A stretch of 64,000 nucleotides of DNA from Paraktedonobacter sp964250225 (GTDB taxonomy: Bacteria > Chloroflexota > Ktedonobacteria > Ktedonobacterales > Ktedonobacteraceae): the NCBI GenBank assembly GCA_964250225.1, contig CAXUEY010000008.1:1-64000 (forward strand). The letters run 5' to 3'. A program made the translations under genes and the position numbers. Position 1 is the first letter of the stretch, and the number at the start of each line of letters is the position of its first letter. Below are positions 32,551 through 44,697 of the stretch, piece by piece. A model generated the notes under the pieces. It saw only the letters and a list, made by a program, of their open reading frames with translations. It had not been told where the DNA came from and ran no database searches.

Positions 32551-33537
32551 ATGTCGGAAGAAAACAAGAATCAGCGCGTGGCTCCTCCGGGAAGCCTTGT
32601 ACGCCGCCCATCGCAAGTTGCCGCCCGCTCGCGATGGTCCGTGCCACGAAAAACACCCTTTCAGCTTCAACTCCCCTTTCAGATTGTCGGTTGCAGCATT
32701 CCCTGTGAACGCCATCCCCAGCGCAACGAAGACAGCTACCTGCTCGAACCCACCAGTGGCATGATGGCGGTGTTTGACGGCGTGGGGGGAAGCGCCGCAG
32801 GCGAAATTGCCTCGCAAACCGCCGCACAAGCGGTGCGCCAACATTGGAAACAGAACTGGCATCAACTCAATAAGGGCCGCAAGACACGCCAGATTCTGGA
32901 AAGCTGTGACAAAATCGACTTTTGTACCGTGCTGGAACAGTTGCTTGAGTTTGCCGATGAACAGGTACGCACCGAAGGTGCGCAACTGGCTGGCACCACG
33001 GACCTTGCTACGACGGTTACTATTGCCGCGCTCTGCCGCCAGAACCACGAGATGCACATGTTCTATGCCCACGTCGGTGATAGCCGCGCCTACCTCTTAC
33101 CCGAAGAAGGACCATTGCGCCGCCTGACCACGGATGATGGTCTGCTGGGTCGCCTGGTAGAGAACCAGATGATGAATGAAGAGGATTCCCGGCGCATCGA
33201 CCAGGCCATGTATGTCAGCGAACTCACCGACCTGGAACTGAGCTACTTCCGGCATCGTGGCGGCATCACCCAGGCTCTAGGCGGTCCCCTGCGCCCAACC
33301 ATCCATATCAACTCGACGCCACTAGGTCTGGGAGACCGCGTGCTCCTGTGTACCGACGGCATTCACGACAACCTGACCGACGTAGAGATCGAGAAAATCC
33401 TGCGCCACACACCACGCAACCTGGCAGCCCGCAATCTTGTCGAGCACTCTCTCATACGCTCGCGCCAGGAACGCTACACAACCATCCGCGCCAAGCCCGA
33501 CGATATGAGCGCCATTGTCATGACCAGGATTCATTAG
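32551..33537 (+). CDS. PP2C-type protein Ser/Thr phosphatase
   Basis: About 328 residues. The metal-dependent phosphatase motifs run in order: RNEDSYLLEP, MMAVFDGVGGSAAGEIAS (usual DGMGG), TTVTIAALC, AHVGDSRAYLLPE, LLCTDGIHDNLTD and PDDMSAIVM (usual DN at the end). It would remove phosphate from targets of the Ser/Thr kinases, three of which are in this window. The 40 residues before the domain are basic and proline-rich, with no membrane helix. ATG 32551 follows AAGGAG at 32532-32537 with a long spacing of 13; a GTG at 32491 is an alternative start. Confidence 0.87.
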   Translation: MSEENKNQRVAPPGSLVRRPSQVAARSRWSVPRKTPFQLQLPFQIVGCSIPCERHPQRNEDSYLLEPTSGMMAVFDGVGGSAAGEIASQTAAQAVRQHWKQNWHQLNKGRKTRQILESCDKIDFCTVLEQLLEFADEQVRTEGAQLAGTTDLATTVTIAALCRQNHEMHMFYAHVGDSRAYLLPEEGPLRRLTTDDGLLGRLVENQMMNEEDSRRIDQAMYVSELTDLELSYFRHRGGITQALGGPLRPTIHINSTPLGLGDRVLLCTDGIHDNLTDVEIEKILRHTPRNLAARNLVEHSLIRSRQERYTTIRAKPDDMSAIVMTRIH

Positions 33538-33756
33538 GAAACTGGCCTGCCCGGCAGCGAAAAACACGCACGCCACCGCGCTACTGGGCAGGCCAAAAGT
33601 ACCAGCTACAGGCACTATTCCACACATATAGATATTTCATATGTTACACTACCACAGGTGCTTTTTCTTGGAAACACAACCGGATTATACGTTTGCTCGC
33701 GCCTCAATACACCTGGCTGAGCGACGTTGCTTATTTTTTTGAGGAGGCCTTGTACG

Positions 33757-34431
33757 GTGAACAGAAAACGCTGGCAGTTGCTCTTTGCGTGCATCCTAAT
33801 CCCGCTGGTTGCCGCGTGTGTGCAGGCCAGCCAGCAGCCAACCGTCCGTCTCCTGTACACCACACCAACAGCCGCTCTGGTGATTGCCCAGCAGGTCGCC
33901 AGTCCAACGCCAACTCTCACGCCTACCCCTACACCTGGCTATCATGGAGCGCCGCCGACCAATCTGCCGCCCTCCGGAACTGGTCCAGCTCCCTATGGAC
34001 CGGCCCCCGCGCTCACGTCTCTGGAAACCCAGCTCACCCAGCAGCTTTTCAACCAGATTAACCAGGATCGCGCCGCGCGTGGTCTCCCACCCTACGCCTG
34101 GAACGCCACACTAGAGGGAGGCGCGCGCCTGCATAGCTGGAACATGTATCACTGCGGCTTTAGCCACACCTGCCCCGACGGCGTCAGCCAGTTCACGCGC
34201 ATCGCGAACGAGGGCTTTGCTGGCCTGGCCCTGGGCGAAAATATTGGCCTGGCCGGACCCTCTACTCCCCCCTGGACGCACGTCTACCAGGTGGAAGAGA
34301 GTATGATTAACGAGCCACCCAACGGCTTCCACCGCATCACCCTGACCAGCACCACATTGCACCGCGTCGGTGTCGGTATCTACATAGCCCCCAACGGCTG
34401 GGTCTGGTTCACCGAGGATTTCGCCGCCTGA
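33757..34431 (+). CDS. CAP/SCP-domain lipoprotein
   Basis: 224 residues. A lipoprotein signal (RWQLLFACILIPLVAAC, lipobox LVAAC) is followed by a Thr/Pro linker (SPTPTLTPTPTPG). Residues about 95-220 form a CAP (PR-1/YkwD-like) domain: LFNQINQDRAARGLPPYAWNATLEGGARLHSWNM, GFSHTCPDG, LGENIG and the closing RVGVGIYIAPNGWVWFTEDFA. The cavity His and Glu positions are present. Bacterial members are extracellular and mostly of unknown role. GTG 33757 follows GAGGAGGC. Converges on a Ser/Thr kinase gene with 19 bases between. Confidence 0.87.
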   Translation: MNRKRWQLLFACILIPLVAACVQASQQPTVRLLYTTPTAALVIAQQVASPTPTLTPTPTPGYHGAPPTNLPPSGTGPAPYGPAPALTSLETQLTQQLFNQINQDRAARGLPPYAWNATLEGGARLHSWNMYHCGFSHTCPDGVSQFTRIANEGFAGLALGENIGLAGPSTPPWTHVYQVEESMINEPPNGFHRITLTSTTLHRVGVGIYIAPNGWVWFTEDFAA

Positions 34432-34450
34432 GCACAGTTTTAAAGGGCGG

Positions 34451-35752
34451 CTACCACATGAAAGCAAAAAAACGGATAATCTGCACCAGGAAGGCAATAA
34501 AGACTACTATAACAAAACTGATCCACACAAAATGTGTATAGAAATGTCGATTTATCTTCTTATTACCCTTTTTATTTCTTAAAATGTTGAACAAGTTAAA
34601 TGCCATTAGAAAGATCCAAAAGCTTGGAAAACTGCTGCTGCCGCTAAATATCAAGAACATCACTCCACTAAAGAGAACACCGAGTGTTGTTCCCGCGCAG
34701 ACCGAGAGAGCTACACGCTTCTTATCACCCGAATTTTTGAGCCAGATCAGACGTTTTCCCACCTCTTTTACCGTAGCCGGGCGTTGCACTACATCTGGCG
34801 CCAGCATGGTGTCGAGCAGATTGCGCAGGCGACGCGAGGGCGATTTGGGATTGCGCGGTAATTCGCCCTGGGTCAGATCCAGGGGATCGCGGCCCGTCAG
34901 CAGCGTTTGCAGGGTCGCACCCAGGCTGTAGATATCGGCGCGTTTGTCGGTCTGGGCACGTCCATACTGTTCCGGGGGTGCGTAGCCAGGTGTGCCAAGC
35001 GGGGTGGTATCTCTTTTCTGGCCAGGTGTAAAGAAGCGCGCAATCCCAAAATCGATCAGATAAAGCTGGCCATCGGGCGTGAGCATAATATTCGCCGGCT
35101 TGACATCGCGAAAAATGACCTGCTGATTGGCCTTATGCAATCTCTCCAGCAGATTCACCAGTTTCTCCCCGATCTCCAGCACCTCACCTTCAGGCAGATA
35201 CCCGCCGCGAGCATGTTGCATATACTCTTCTAGCGTCTGCCCCGGAATGTACTCCATAATGAGATACCAGTTCTCAGTATCGGTAAAGCTCTCATACAGC
35301 CTGGGCACACCCTCAACAGCCTGCAAAAATGAGAGCAGCTTGATTTCGCGATTACATGTCTCGGTAGCATCGATCACCTGGCGCGCTGTGAGTGTACTCA
35401 GATGGATACGCTTGATCGCCACCCGTCGGCGCTGCTCCCGTAGATCCTCGGCCAGATAGACCACGGAGAAGCCGCCGCGCCCGATCTCCTGGCGAAACTG
35501 GTAACGCCCGAACAACAACGTACCCGGCAAAAGATTCATTGGTAGCCCGGAGTGAGCTGGCGTCACCGGCGCGCCAGCCACGACCTCGCGCACAGCCGGA
35601 GGCGCAACTCTAACCGGCGCGGCCTGTGGCACGGTCGGCAAAGTCCAGGGCGCGTGGGTAAGCGGCTGCTGGCAGGCCACACAACAGGTGGCAGATAGCT
35701 CGTTGGCTGCTCCACATTCGTCGCAAAACAGAATCATCGATGAATGTTGCAT
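34451..35752 (-). CDS. Zinc-ribbon Ser/Thr protein kinase with three membrane helices
   Basis: 433 residues. An N-terminal ribbon (FCDECGAANELSATCCVACQQPL), then a kinase domain: IGRGGFSVVYLAED, RVAIKRI, VIFRDVKPANIM, DFGIARFF and YAPPEQYG. HRD is again FRD. The end has three hydrophobic stretches (ALSVCAGTTLGVLFSGVMFLIF, FPSFWIFLMAFNLFNIL, FVWISFVIVVFIAFLVQIIRFFAFMW) with almost no outer domain. It is close kin to the kinase at 16162-17358 in layout. ATG 35752 is supported by TAGGATACCGC upstream. Confidence 0.9.
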   Translation of the reverse strand: MQHSSMILFCDECGAANELSATCCVACQQPLTHAPWTLPTVPQAAPVRVAPPAVREVVAGAPVTPAHSGLPMNLLPGTLLFGRYQFRQEIGRGGFSVVYLAEDLREQRRRVAIKRIHLSTLTARQVIDATETCNREIKLLSFLQAVEGVPRLYESFTDTENWYLIMEYIPGQTLEEYMQHARGGYLPEGEVLEIGEKLVNLLERLHKANQQVIFRDVKPANIMLTPDGQLYLIDFGIARFFTPGQKRDTTPLGTPGYAPPEQYGRAQTDKRADIYSLGATLQTLLTGRDPLDLTQGELPRNPKSPSRRLRNLLDTMLAPDVVQRPATVKEVGKRLIWLKNSGDKKRVALSVCAGTTLGVLFSGVMFLIFSGSSSFPSFWIFLMAFNLFNILRNKKGNKKINRHFYTHFVWISFVIVVFIAFLVQIIRFFAFMW

Positions 35753-35994
35753 GCGGTATCCTATATCGTCATGTTTCTACGTTAGTCGTATTATACAAAA
35801 GTTCTGGTCGGACATGCTAGAGAGATGTCCGTTCGCTATAAAAAGCGTTCAGCAGAATAGCTCTCCATGATAAGATAAACGCGGCGGATCTGTGCTTCTC
35901 AAAAAATCTGAGGAACCGTCATTTTTCGCGCATCATGAAAGCACATTTAGGAGTTACAGCTAATTAGCCCTGCCGCTATTCAGCCTAATCCAAC

Positions 35995-38298
35995 CTACGA
36001 GGGAAGCTGGATCACGCGCGCATCACCCCACCTACCCTCCCAATCCCACCTTTGCTCCTCTTGCGCATTATCGTCTATTTCACACTTTATGCAGCGCAGT
36101 TGCACGCTATACCCCTGAGCATCACGCACGCTCAGCTTCACACGCAACAGATGTTTTCCCCAGCCAATCGGGCCAGCCGCGTAGGTTGCACCGACTTTGC
36201 GTAACGCTTGTGGGAGCATAGGCATGACCTCAATGCTCCCCAACTCGCGCGCGCGCAGGCCCAGTAGATGGCGCATGAGCAGGTGAACACTCAAGGCGCC
36301 CCAGCCATAGCCCTCGATGCCAGCATTGGCGTAGTCAGTCTCGCCCCACTTGCCGCGTGTGATGGTCTGGCGGTACTCGCGTGTGACACCAGGCAGGCCG
36401 CCGTGCTCGTCAAGTTCGCGACTGTCCGTGCTGCGATAGGAAGCATCGATAAAGCGATAGGCTAGTTCAGCGGCCTCCTGAGCCATGCCAGCGGCGCCAG
36501 TCGCTCCAATCAGCGTCATCACCACCGGTGGCCAGCTCAGCGGCGCCCACTGGCTACTATGGCGCGGCGGCTCGGCGAGGACCGGGCGCAACCGCTCAAT
36601 ATGCTCTCGTTCAGCCACATCGCAGAAGACGGGAGCCAGGTGCATGGCGTCGCGCTCGCTGGACCAGACACCAGCCACCGCATCGTAATCGCGAAACCAG
36701 CCATCGCGCCACATCAGCCGTGTCTTCACGGTAAATTCTTCGGCGATTTCGCGCCAAAACGGTATCTCGGCTCGATAGGGGTTCTTCAAAATCTCATCGG
36801 TATGCGTTGGCTCTAACACTTCGGCCCAGGAAGCTAGAATCGCTGCACCCTGAGCCATGCTGGCTTGCAAATCTACCGGGCGCACATGCTGGATAATCGT
36901 GCCGCCGGTCTGCTGGGGTCCGAAACGACTGGAAACATCCTGCCCACTTTCCCACGAGCAGGCATAAGTCAGCCAGCCTTCATTATCCCGGCGATTGGTA
37001 AGCCACCAACGCAGATAAGCTGCCGCCCCTGGATAGAGCCGCCTGAGCCACGCCAGATCGCCCGTTCGGTGAAATATTTCATTGCAACACCATAGGGGAT
37101 AGCCCCATTCGGGCGCAGTTCCGCAGATCTGCCCATCATCGGCCACCATGTTGTAGCTGCCATCCTCACGCATGCAGGGCAGGTTAGCACGCGGCGCCGA
37201 CTCAAAATGCGTCAGGATGACCTCTGCCGCCAGTTCAGGATCGGCATAGCTCAGAAAGAGCACGTCCATCGCAGCCTCGGCCAGAACCGTGCGGGGAGCT
37301 TGCAATTGCATGCCATCCCAAACAGTCGAGATAACCCCAAGCGGCGGACGCATGGTCATCCGCAACGTCTCCAGATCATAGACCAGGCCACGCCGCCAAC
37401 TCGCGGGCCAGTCGCCACCCAACTGCGGGGCAGTACGCCAGAACTGCTCGTCGTCCTGTAGATGCGCGGCGTGGACACGCGCAATCTGTTCCAAACCATC
37501 GATCCAGTAGCATTGCGCCTGGTCCTGTGAAACGCTCCGCACCAGAAGAGCATTGAGCACCACAGGCTCAGTTGTGTGTGCACCAACGGTCAGCGTGCAG
37601 GGCAGAACGAAGGCGCGCTGTTGCCAGCCGGTCTCTGGTTGACACTGCGTGATATTGGGGATAGGCACACGCGCCCCACGCGCCCAGGCCAAAACCTGCT
37701 CCAACGTTTCACATACGCCTGTTTCGCCCCATCTGAGCGGCGTGCCAGCAGCAGCGCGCGCGCCGTGCAAAAAGACATCGCCCTCGCTGGCTAGGCCCAG
37801 CATGGCGTACCCCTGCTCGCGGTCACTCAACGTGTACCAACCATGTTCCCAGAGACGGCTGGTGTTGGGATTGTGCGTGTGCAGGTGCGTGAGATAGCAG
37901 GTCAATTCCAGCGCATAATCCAGTTTGCTAGCCAGCTCAATCCGGCAGCCCAGCACATGCTCCTGCACCAGAAAATAGCAGACGTTCAAGGTGAGATCGT
38001 ATTGCGCAATATGGCAGGTGTAGCCGAAACGATTCTTTGTATGAATAGCGCTGGTAATGCTGCATTTGTGGAGGCGAAAATCGTCGGGCGTAACCAGGAC
38101 CAGGTCGTTGATTTTGAGGCCAATAGTCAGATGCGCCGTATATTGGAACTGGTTGTTGACGTAACTGCCCAGGTTAGGCACATGCCAGCCCATACCCAAT
38201 GGCGCTATGGAACGCAGCACGCCGCTGGGGTTGAGCTTCCAGGCATGGTAGGGGTTATCCAGATAGCCATGCGGCGTGAAATCATCGCGAGGAATCAT
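35995..38298 (-). CDS. Large glycoside hydrolase, six-hairpin (GH63/GH15-like) fold
   Basis: 767 residues. After a beta-rich N-terminal part, the C-terminal half carries alternating helices and motifs typical of (alpha/alpha)6 glycosidases: ICGTAPEWGYPLWCCNEIFHRTGD, WLRRLYPGAAAYLRWWL, GWLTYACSWESGQDVSSRFG and GKWGETDYANAGIEGYGWGALSVHLL. Acidic residues in EWGYP and SWESGQD are good catalytic candidates. No signal peptide is seen, so it probably acts on an internal glucan or imported oligosaccharide. The exact GH family and substrate are uncertain. ATG 38298 has AAAGGTTAGG upstream; it lies 119 bases after the methyltransferase stop. Confidence 0.7.
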   Translation of the reverse strand: MIPRDDFTPHGYLDNPYHAWKLNPSGVLRSIAPLGMGWHVPNLGSYVNNQFQYTAHLTIGLKINDLVLVTPDDFRLHKCSITSAIHTKNRFGYTCHIAQYDLTLNVCYFLVQEHVLGCRIELASKLDYALELTCYLTHLHTHNPNTSRLWEHGWYTLSDREQGYAMLGLASEGDVFLHGARAAAGTPLRWGETGVCETLEQVLAWARGARVPIPNITQCQPETGWQQRAFVLPCTLTVGAHTTEPVVLNALLVRSVSQDQAQCYWIDGLEQIARVHAAHLQDDEQFWRTAPQLGGDWPASWRRGLVYDLETLRMTMRPPLGVISTVWDGMQLQAPRTVLAEAAMDVLFLSYADPELAAEVILTHFESAPRANLPCMREDGSYNMVADDGQICGTAPEWGYPLWCCNEIFHRTGDLAWLRRLYPGAAAYLRWWLTNRRDNEGWLTYACSWESGQDVSSRFGPQQTGGTIIQHVRPVDLQASMAQGAAILASWAEVLEPTHTDEILKNPYRAEIPFWREIAEEFTVKTRLMWRDGWFRDYDAVAGVWSSERDAMHLAPVFCDVAEREHIERLRPVLAEPPRHSSQWAPLSWPPVVMTLIGATGAAGMAQEAAELAYRFIDASYRSTDSRELDEHGGLPGVTREYRQTITRGKWGETDYANAGIEGYGWGALSVHLLMRHLLGLRARELGSIEVMPMLPQALRKVGATYAAGPIGWGKHLLRVKLSVRDAQGYSVQLRCIKCEIDDNAQEEQRWDWEGRWGDARVIQLPS

Positions 38299-38417
38299 TG
38301 CACCTAACCTTTCTATGTCTGTGAGAATAGTATCAGCTGCTTCTGCACCATTGTACCGGGTTGAAAGGCTGCGAATCAAGAGTACCAGGATCGTTGAGGG
38401 AAAAAGACATGCCAGAG

Positions 38418-40418
38418 CTATCCTTCCTGCCCCATACGATACTTCACCTCATAATTAACAATAAAATCAAATTCTTCATCTGTAAAACCGTAATGTTCGG
38501 CCAGAACACAATCAACCTCGTTGAGCAGCGTTTTGGCTCTAGCAGGATGATATACCTCGTACTCGATCAGCCCGCTAGGATAGCGTCTTGTACACAGCGT
38601 AGCCGTAGCTTGCAAGCGTTCCGCAAGCGCCCGCCCCAGGTGCGTTAAGCGTTCTGCTAGCTCTGGCTGAAGCTGCCCCAATGGGAAATGGCGAAGTTCT
38701 GTGCGCCCCAGATCCCGGCAATTGCTGATAGTGATATAGAAGAAGTAGAAAGTGCTGCTACTTAAAATAGCCGTGAGAGCCAGGGCTGTGCCCTGCGAAT
38801 TGACCGGAATGCGAAAGTAGTGGTGAGAACGCTGGCTTTGGTGCCCGATGTTTGGCTCGAAGGGCAGGGCGCGTACCCAGTAGGTTGGCCCGTTGTGAAC
38901 CCAGACCGCCGCGTGCTTCGACTGAGCGTCGAGCAGTGGAAAACCGCGTCGCTGAAACAAACGCGCACAAATTGCCTCCGCTCGTACTGTACCAGTTTTC
39001 AGCGGCATGCCCGTAGATGACCAGCGTGAGGTGGGCGTATAGATAAGGGTGTCGAAAAGATGCGCGCGCTCCTGTTCATACCAGTGCTGATAGGCCGAGG
39101 TAAAGAGCGCCGACTGAGGTATATTGTGCAGCAACAGAATGGCAAGGCGCTGCTCCACGCCCGCAAAGAGCCGCGCAGGCCGATTCGAATACGAGCTAAC
39201 CCAGATCCGACGTGAGACGACAAGATTCATCAGTGGTTGATAGTTCACGCTGGCAATGGCGCTGACCGGCACGATCATTCCGTAGCGGCCACCAGCTCGC
39301 AGAAGGGTCAGCGCGCGTTCCAGTGTATAGGCGTAGAGATTACCGCAGGCCTGGGTCTCGTAACCCTGGATCTGGTAACGCTCTTTAACCTTGCTGTAAG
39401 CAACATACGGTGGGTTCCCGATAATCACATCGAAACCACCACGCTGCATGATCTCAGGAAACTCGGCGTACCAGTGAAATACGCCCTCATCTTCACCAGA
39501 CCATTCCTCACCAGTCACGCAACCCACCAGGGCATTGCCCATGCGAATATGACACGTCAGCGCGCCTGTCATCTCATCGGCAATCTCTACATCACGGGCT
39601 GCAAGCAACTCCAGAGCAAGCTGCCGCCTACAACCAGCTATCGCCTCTGGCATAATATCGACGCCATAAAGATTGTGCGCGATGATGGTCTGGCCGATCC
39701 AATGCCGCTGGTCGGGATGCTGCTCCACCTCGCGCAGAATACCATGAAAACGCTCAAACATAGCCGAGTCGCAGAGGTGTGCGTCTGACGTTCTATCCTG
39801 CCCGGCGCGGTCCGTCAACATCCGCTGCATCCGTGCTAGACATGCCTCGTAGAGCGACTCCAGGATATGCATAGCGGCTATAAGAAATGCTCCGGTGCCG
39901 CAGGTGGGGTCGAGGATGGTCACGCTCGTCAGGCTCTCGTACCAGGCCAGCAGCACTTCAGCTTCCTCGCAATGTGTGAGCGTATCCTGGGTGAAGCGGC
40001 AAATATCGAGGTTGTAGGTAACCAGGTCGTCGATAGCGCAAATCTCGCCCAAACTCACACGCGCCTTGATCTCTGCGTAGCGCTGGCGCCTGTCCACAAC
40101 CTCGCGCCACGTCTCCAGAGGCAGCGCGTACTCCTCCGACGCGGGCTGGTTCCACCCAACCCGTTGCGCGACATCTCCTATCCCGGCGTCGATAGGTGGC
40201 GGCAGTGACAATGTGCATCCTTTGCACAGGGCCGCGTAGAGATAACGATCTGGCTGCTCTCGTAAAAGCGCCCAGACTGGAGCAGTGGGAGCAAAGACGG
40301 CAGGGCATTTCTGTGCTACCGTATTGAAGAGAAAAGGGATAAGCGTATTCTTGCTGATATACGCGCTAATATCTTCGCTTGTATAGTAAGCCCCCATGCA
40401 TTTCTGATTTGAGATCAT
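38418..40418 (-). CDS. Eco57I/PglX-like adenine DNA methyltransferase, no nuclease domain
   Basis: 666 residues. The N-terminal GAYYTSEDISAYIS matches the YYTP-type lead of PglX and type IIG enzymes. Motif I is ILDPTCGTGAFLIAAMHIL and motif IV is FDVIIGNPPYVAYSKV, the NPPY of N6-adenine enzymes. The C-terminal 250 residues look like a TaqI-type specificity region. No nuclease domain and no separate restriction gene are visible, so it may be a solitary methylase or the M/S part of a reduced system. The region just upstream holds the first 26 codons of a serine recombinase, hinting at arrival by a mobile element. Confidence 0.85.
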   Translation of the reverse strand: MISNQKCMGAYYTSEDISAYISKNTLIPFLFNTVAQKCPAVFAPTAPVWALLREQPDRYLYAALCKGCTLSLPPPIDAGIGDVAQRVGWNQPASEEYALPLETWREVVDRRQRYAEIKARVSLGEICAIDDLVTYNLDICRFTQDTLTHCEEAEVLLAWYESLTSVTILDPTCGTGAFLIAAMHILESLYEACLARMQRMLTDRAGQDRTSDAHLCDSAMFERFHGILREVEQHPDQRHWIGQTIIAHNLYGVDIMPEAIAGCRRQLALELLAARDVEIADEMTGALTCHIRMGNALVGCVTGEEWSGEDEGVFHWYAEFPEIMQRGGFDVIIGNPPYVAYSKVKERYQIQGYETQACGNLYAYTLERALTLLRAGGRYGMIVPVSAIASVNYQPLMNLVVSRRIWVSSYSNRPARLFAGVEQRLAILLLHNIPQSALFTSAYQHWYEQERAHLFDTLIYTPTSRWSSTGMPLKTGTVRAEAICARLFQRRGFPLLDAQSKHAAVWVHNGPTYWVRALPFEPNIGHQSQRSHHYFRIPVNSQGTALALTAILSSSTFYFFYITISNCRDLGRTELRHFPLGQLQPELAERLTHLGRALAERLQATATLCTRRYPSGLIEYEVYHPARAKTLLNEVDCVLAEHYGFTDEEFDFIVNYEVKYRMGQEG

Positions 40419-40479
40419 CGGAAAAATACCCCCTCCCTACCTTTATAAACGTAGAGATGAGAACAGAAAATACTATATA

Positions 40480-40557
40480 GTCCACTTTTTTGAGCATATC
40501 TCTCTGGAGTGCCTCATGTTGCTCCTGTTTGGAAACGCACACATACCCGATTTTCAT
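40480..40557 (-). pseudogene. N-terminal remnant of a serine recombinase/resolvase
   Basis: From ATG 40557 the frame reads MKIGYVCVSKQEQHEALQRD, then MLKKVD. This is the start of the resolvase/invertase family (usual MKIGYVRVSTxxQ...LQRDAL), with the catalytic Ser kept and the following Arg/Thr changed to Cys/Lys. After 26 codons the similarity ends, and the frame then runs into the methyltransferase start. AGAGGA is still in place before the ATG. It marks a past mobile element. Confidence 0.6.
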
Positions 40558-40863
40558 AAGATCCTCTATGTGTCTCAAGTTTCTCGGCAACGACCTCCCC
40601 TTTTGAGATTCTGATTATAAGATGAGTTTTGAGATTCATCAAGCAGAAGGTTCGTGTTCGCAGGGATACTACTCTGGCTCTTCTAGAAACCAGAGCAGTA
40701 TGTCGCAGAAAACGTCCGATTTCGAGACGAGCTTACCCTTTGTGAGAGAGCCATCCAGATCCTCTGCTCCCAGCATAACCGACCTGACAGACCCGAAAAA
40801 GAAGAGCATGAAGAACCTGCGCACGCGCAGAGAGACTTGTCAACACAAATCGGAGGTAGAAAT
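40558..40863. other. Intergenic region before the AraC gene
   Basis: About 300 bases. TTTTGAGATTC occurs twice (around 40602 and 40626). A CTCTGG/CCAGAG pair lies around 40673-40694 near the AraC side. An 81-codon frame at 40622 has no ribosome site and no motif. Nothing else was seen. Confidence 0.35.
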
Positions 40864-41535
40864 ATGAACACGCTCTTTGAGGGAAGAGGGTCGGGATCTC
40901 CATATATAGAAGCGGTCTGGCGCGGTCGGGCTGGCAGTGATTATGCTCCTATTTGTCCGGCCTCCAGCCATTGGCATCTGCTCTTTCTCAGACAGAATGG
41001 AAGAGTCAAAGTCTTCGTGCAGGGGCCATTGACCAGAGCGACTCCTGTCACTCAGGCCGAGGGAACTGAGTGGTTTGGCATCACGTTTCCACTTGGCACC
41101 TTTCTGTCCTCTGTGCCCGCGAGATCTCTCCTGGATGAACAGGCCACTTTGTCTCTCGCCGCAAAAACGTCCTTCGAGCTTGCCGGCTCAAGCTTCCAAT
41201 TTCCTGACTATGAAAATGTCGAGACGTTTGTCGAAAGGCTGGTACGCGAGGATTTGCTGGTTTCTGACGAGACCGTGAAGGCGGTCTTAGCTGGCCAGCC
41301 ACCGGCGATGTCATTGCGCACGGTGAGGCGTCGTTTCTTATTCGCAACCGGGCTCACGTACAAAGTGATCTCGCAAATCGAACGCGCGCAGCAGGCTCAG
41401 ACTCTCCTGGAGCGGGGCGTTTCGCTGCTTGAGGCAGCGTATCAGGCTGGCTATGCCGATCAGTCGCATATGACCAGAGCGTTCAAGCATTTCATTGGAT
41501 ACACACCTGCTCAAATTGCTTATAGAGGGATATGA
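40864..41535 (+). CDS. AraC family transcriptional regulator
   Basis: 223 residues. The C-terminal 90 residues hold the two helix-turn-helix units of the family: RRRFLFATGLTYKVISQIERAQQAQTLLERG, then LLEAAYQAGYADQSHMTRAFKHFIGYTPAQI. The N-terminal half is a short beta domain (WHLLFLRQNGRVKVFVQGP, EWFGITFPLGTFL), probably a cupin-like ligand pocket. CGGAGG precedes the ATG at 40864. It is convergent with FtsH, and no target gene is obvious. Confidence 0.87.
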   Translation: MNTLFEGRGSGSPYIEAVWRGRAGSDYAPICPASSHWHLLFLRQNGRVKVFVQGPLTRATPVTQAEGTEWFGITFPLGTFLSSVPARSLLDEQATLSLAAKTSFELAGSSFQFPDYENVETFVERLVREDLLVSDETVKAVLAGQPPAMSLRTVRRRFLFATGLTYKVISQIERAQQAQTLLERGVSLLEAAYQAGYADQSHMTRAFKHFIGYTPAQIAYRGI

Positions 41536-41625
41536 CTCGTATCTGATTACTGTGTGCAAGCCCTCCACCAAATGGCCTGCCCACTCATCTGTCTGTTGCA
41601 GCAAACGAACGGTTTTGAGACAGCC

Positions 41626-43941
<2,316 letters not shown>

Positions 43942-44337
43942 GATGCATACACCTCTTTCAACTTCCACGGCGCGCCAATACTCAGCATCCTGCCCTCACT
44001 TCAACGCCGAGGAATTCTACAACTGCCCCACATCTTCCTCTCCCAGCCCGTCGGAGCACCTTCTTTTCGCGCTACTATTGATGCGCAGGAAAAGACCTTG
44101 TTGAGATGGATGAAATGAATCCGATCAGAAGGTTCTCGCCCCTGGACGACATAATTAAGTGTACAGATTTTTTAAAGGTAAGCCCAAGTATATTCGAGTA
44201 TTCGGTACTTTTGTCTCACCAGCCAACCGCAAATCAATCCATATCTATCTGTATCACGCTGTTTCAGTGAGGTTCGCTACACATGAACATTCTTCCCAAA
44301 ATATCTATAGTTTCTAATTTTACAGGCAACCCAAATA

Positions 44338-44376
44338 AAGAGAGGCCAGGCAAATCCCACCATGCCGGCCTCTCTT
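44338..44376 (-). terminator. Orphan terminator-like hairpin
   Basis: AAGAGAGGCC (44338-44347) pairs with GGCCTCTCTT (44367-44376). On the minus strand the stem runs into TTTATTTGGG, so it would stop a leftward transcript. No leftward gene ends here. Confidence 0.5.
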
Positions 44377-44691
44377 CCCGCGTTCCTCTAACCTCCTGAG
44401 AGGACGCCACATCCTTCGATCACAGAAGACAATTTCAACATGATCCACCCGTAGATACAACCCTCAACTCCTATCCCGATAGACCCCACTACATCTCATC
44501 CCCCTGCATACGCATCGCCTTCGCCACACTCATATAAGCCCTCACATTCCCTTCCTCTCCCAATTTGCAGACATTCTCATACACAAGACATGATAAAAAG
44601 CATCCATGAGAAAGACGTGAGCAAGGCATATTTTTGGGGGGTGAATTTACTCTGTTAATTTTGCTGAACCTGAAAGAATAGGATAGCGTGG

Positions 44692-44697
44692 TATAAT
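44692..44697 (+). promoter_or_regulatory. Extended -10 promoter of the Uma2-family gene
   Basis: TGGTATAAT has a perfect -10 hexamer (44692-44697) 51 bases before the start. CTGAAA 16 bases earlier is a weak -35. Confidence 0.5.

Noticed and set aside
40622..40867. 81-codon Ser-rich frame before the AraC gene
   Set aside because: No ribosome site; it overlaps the AraC ribosome site and the composition is not protein-like.
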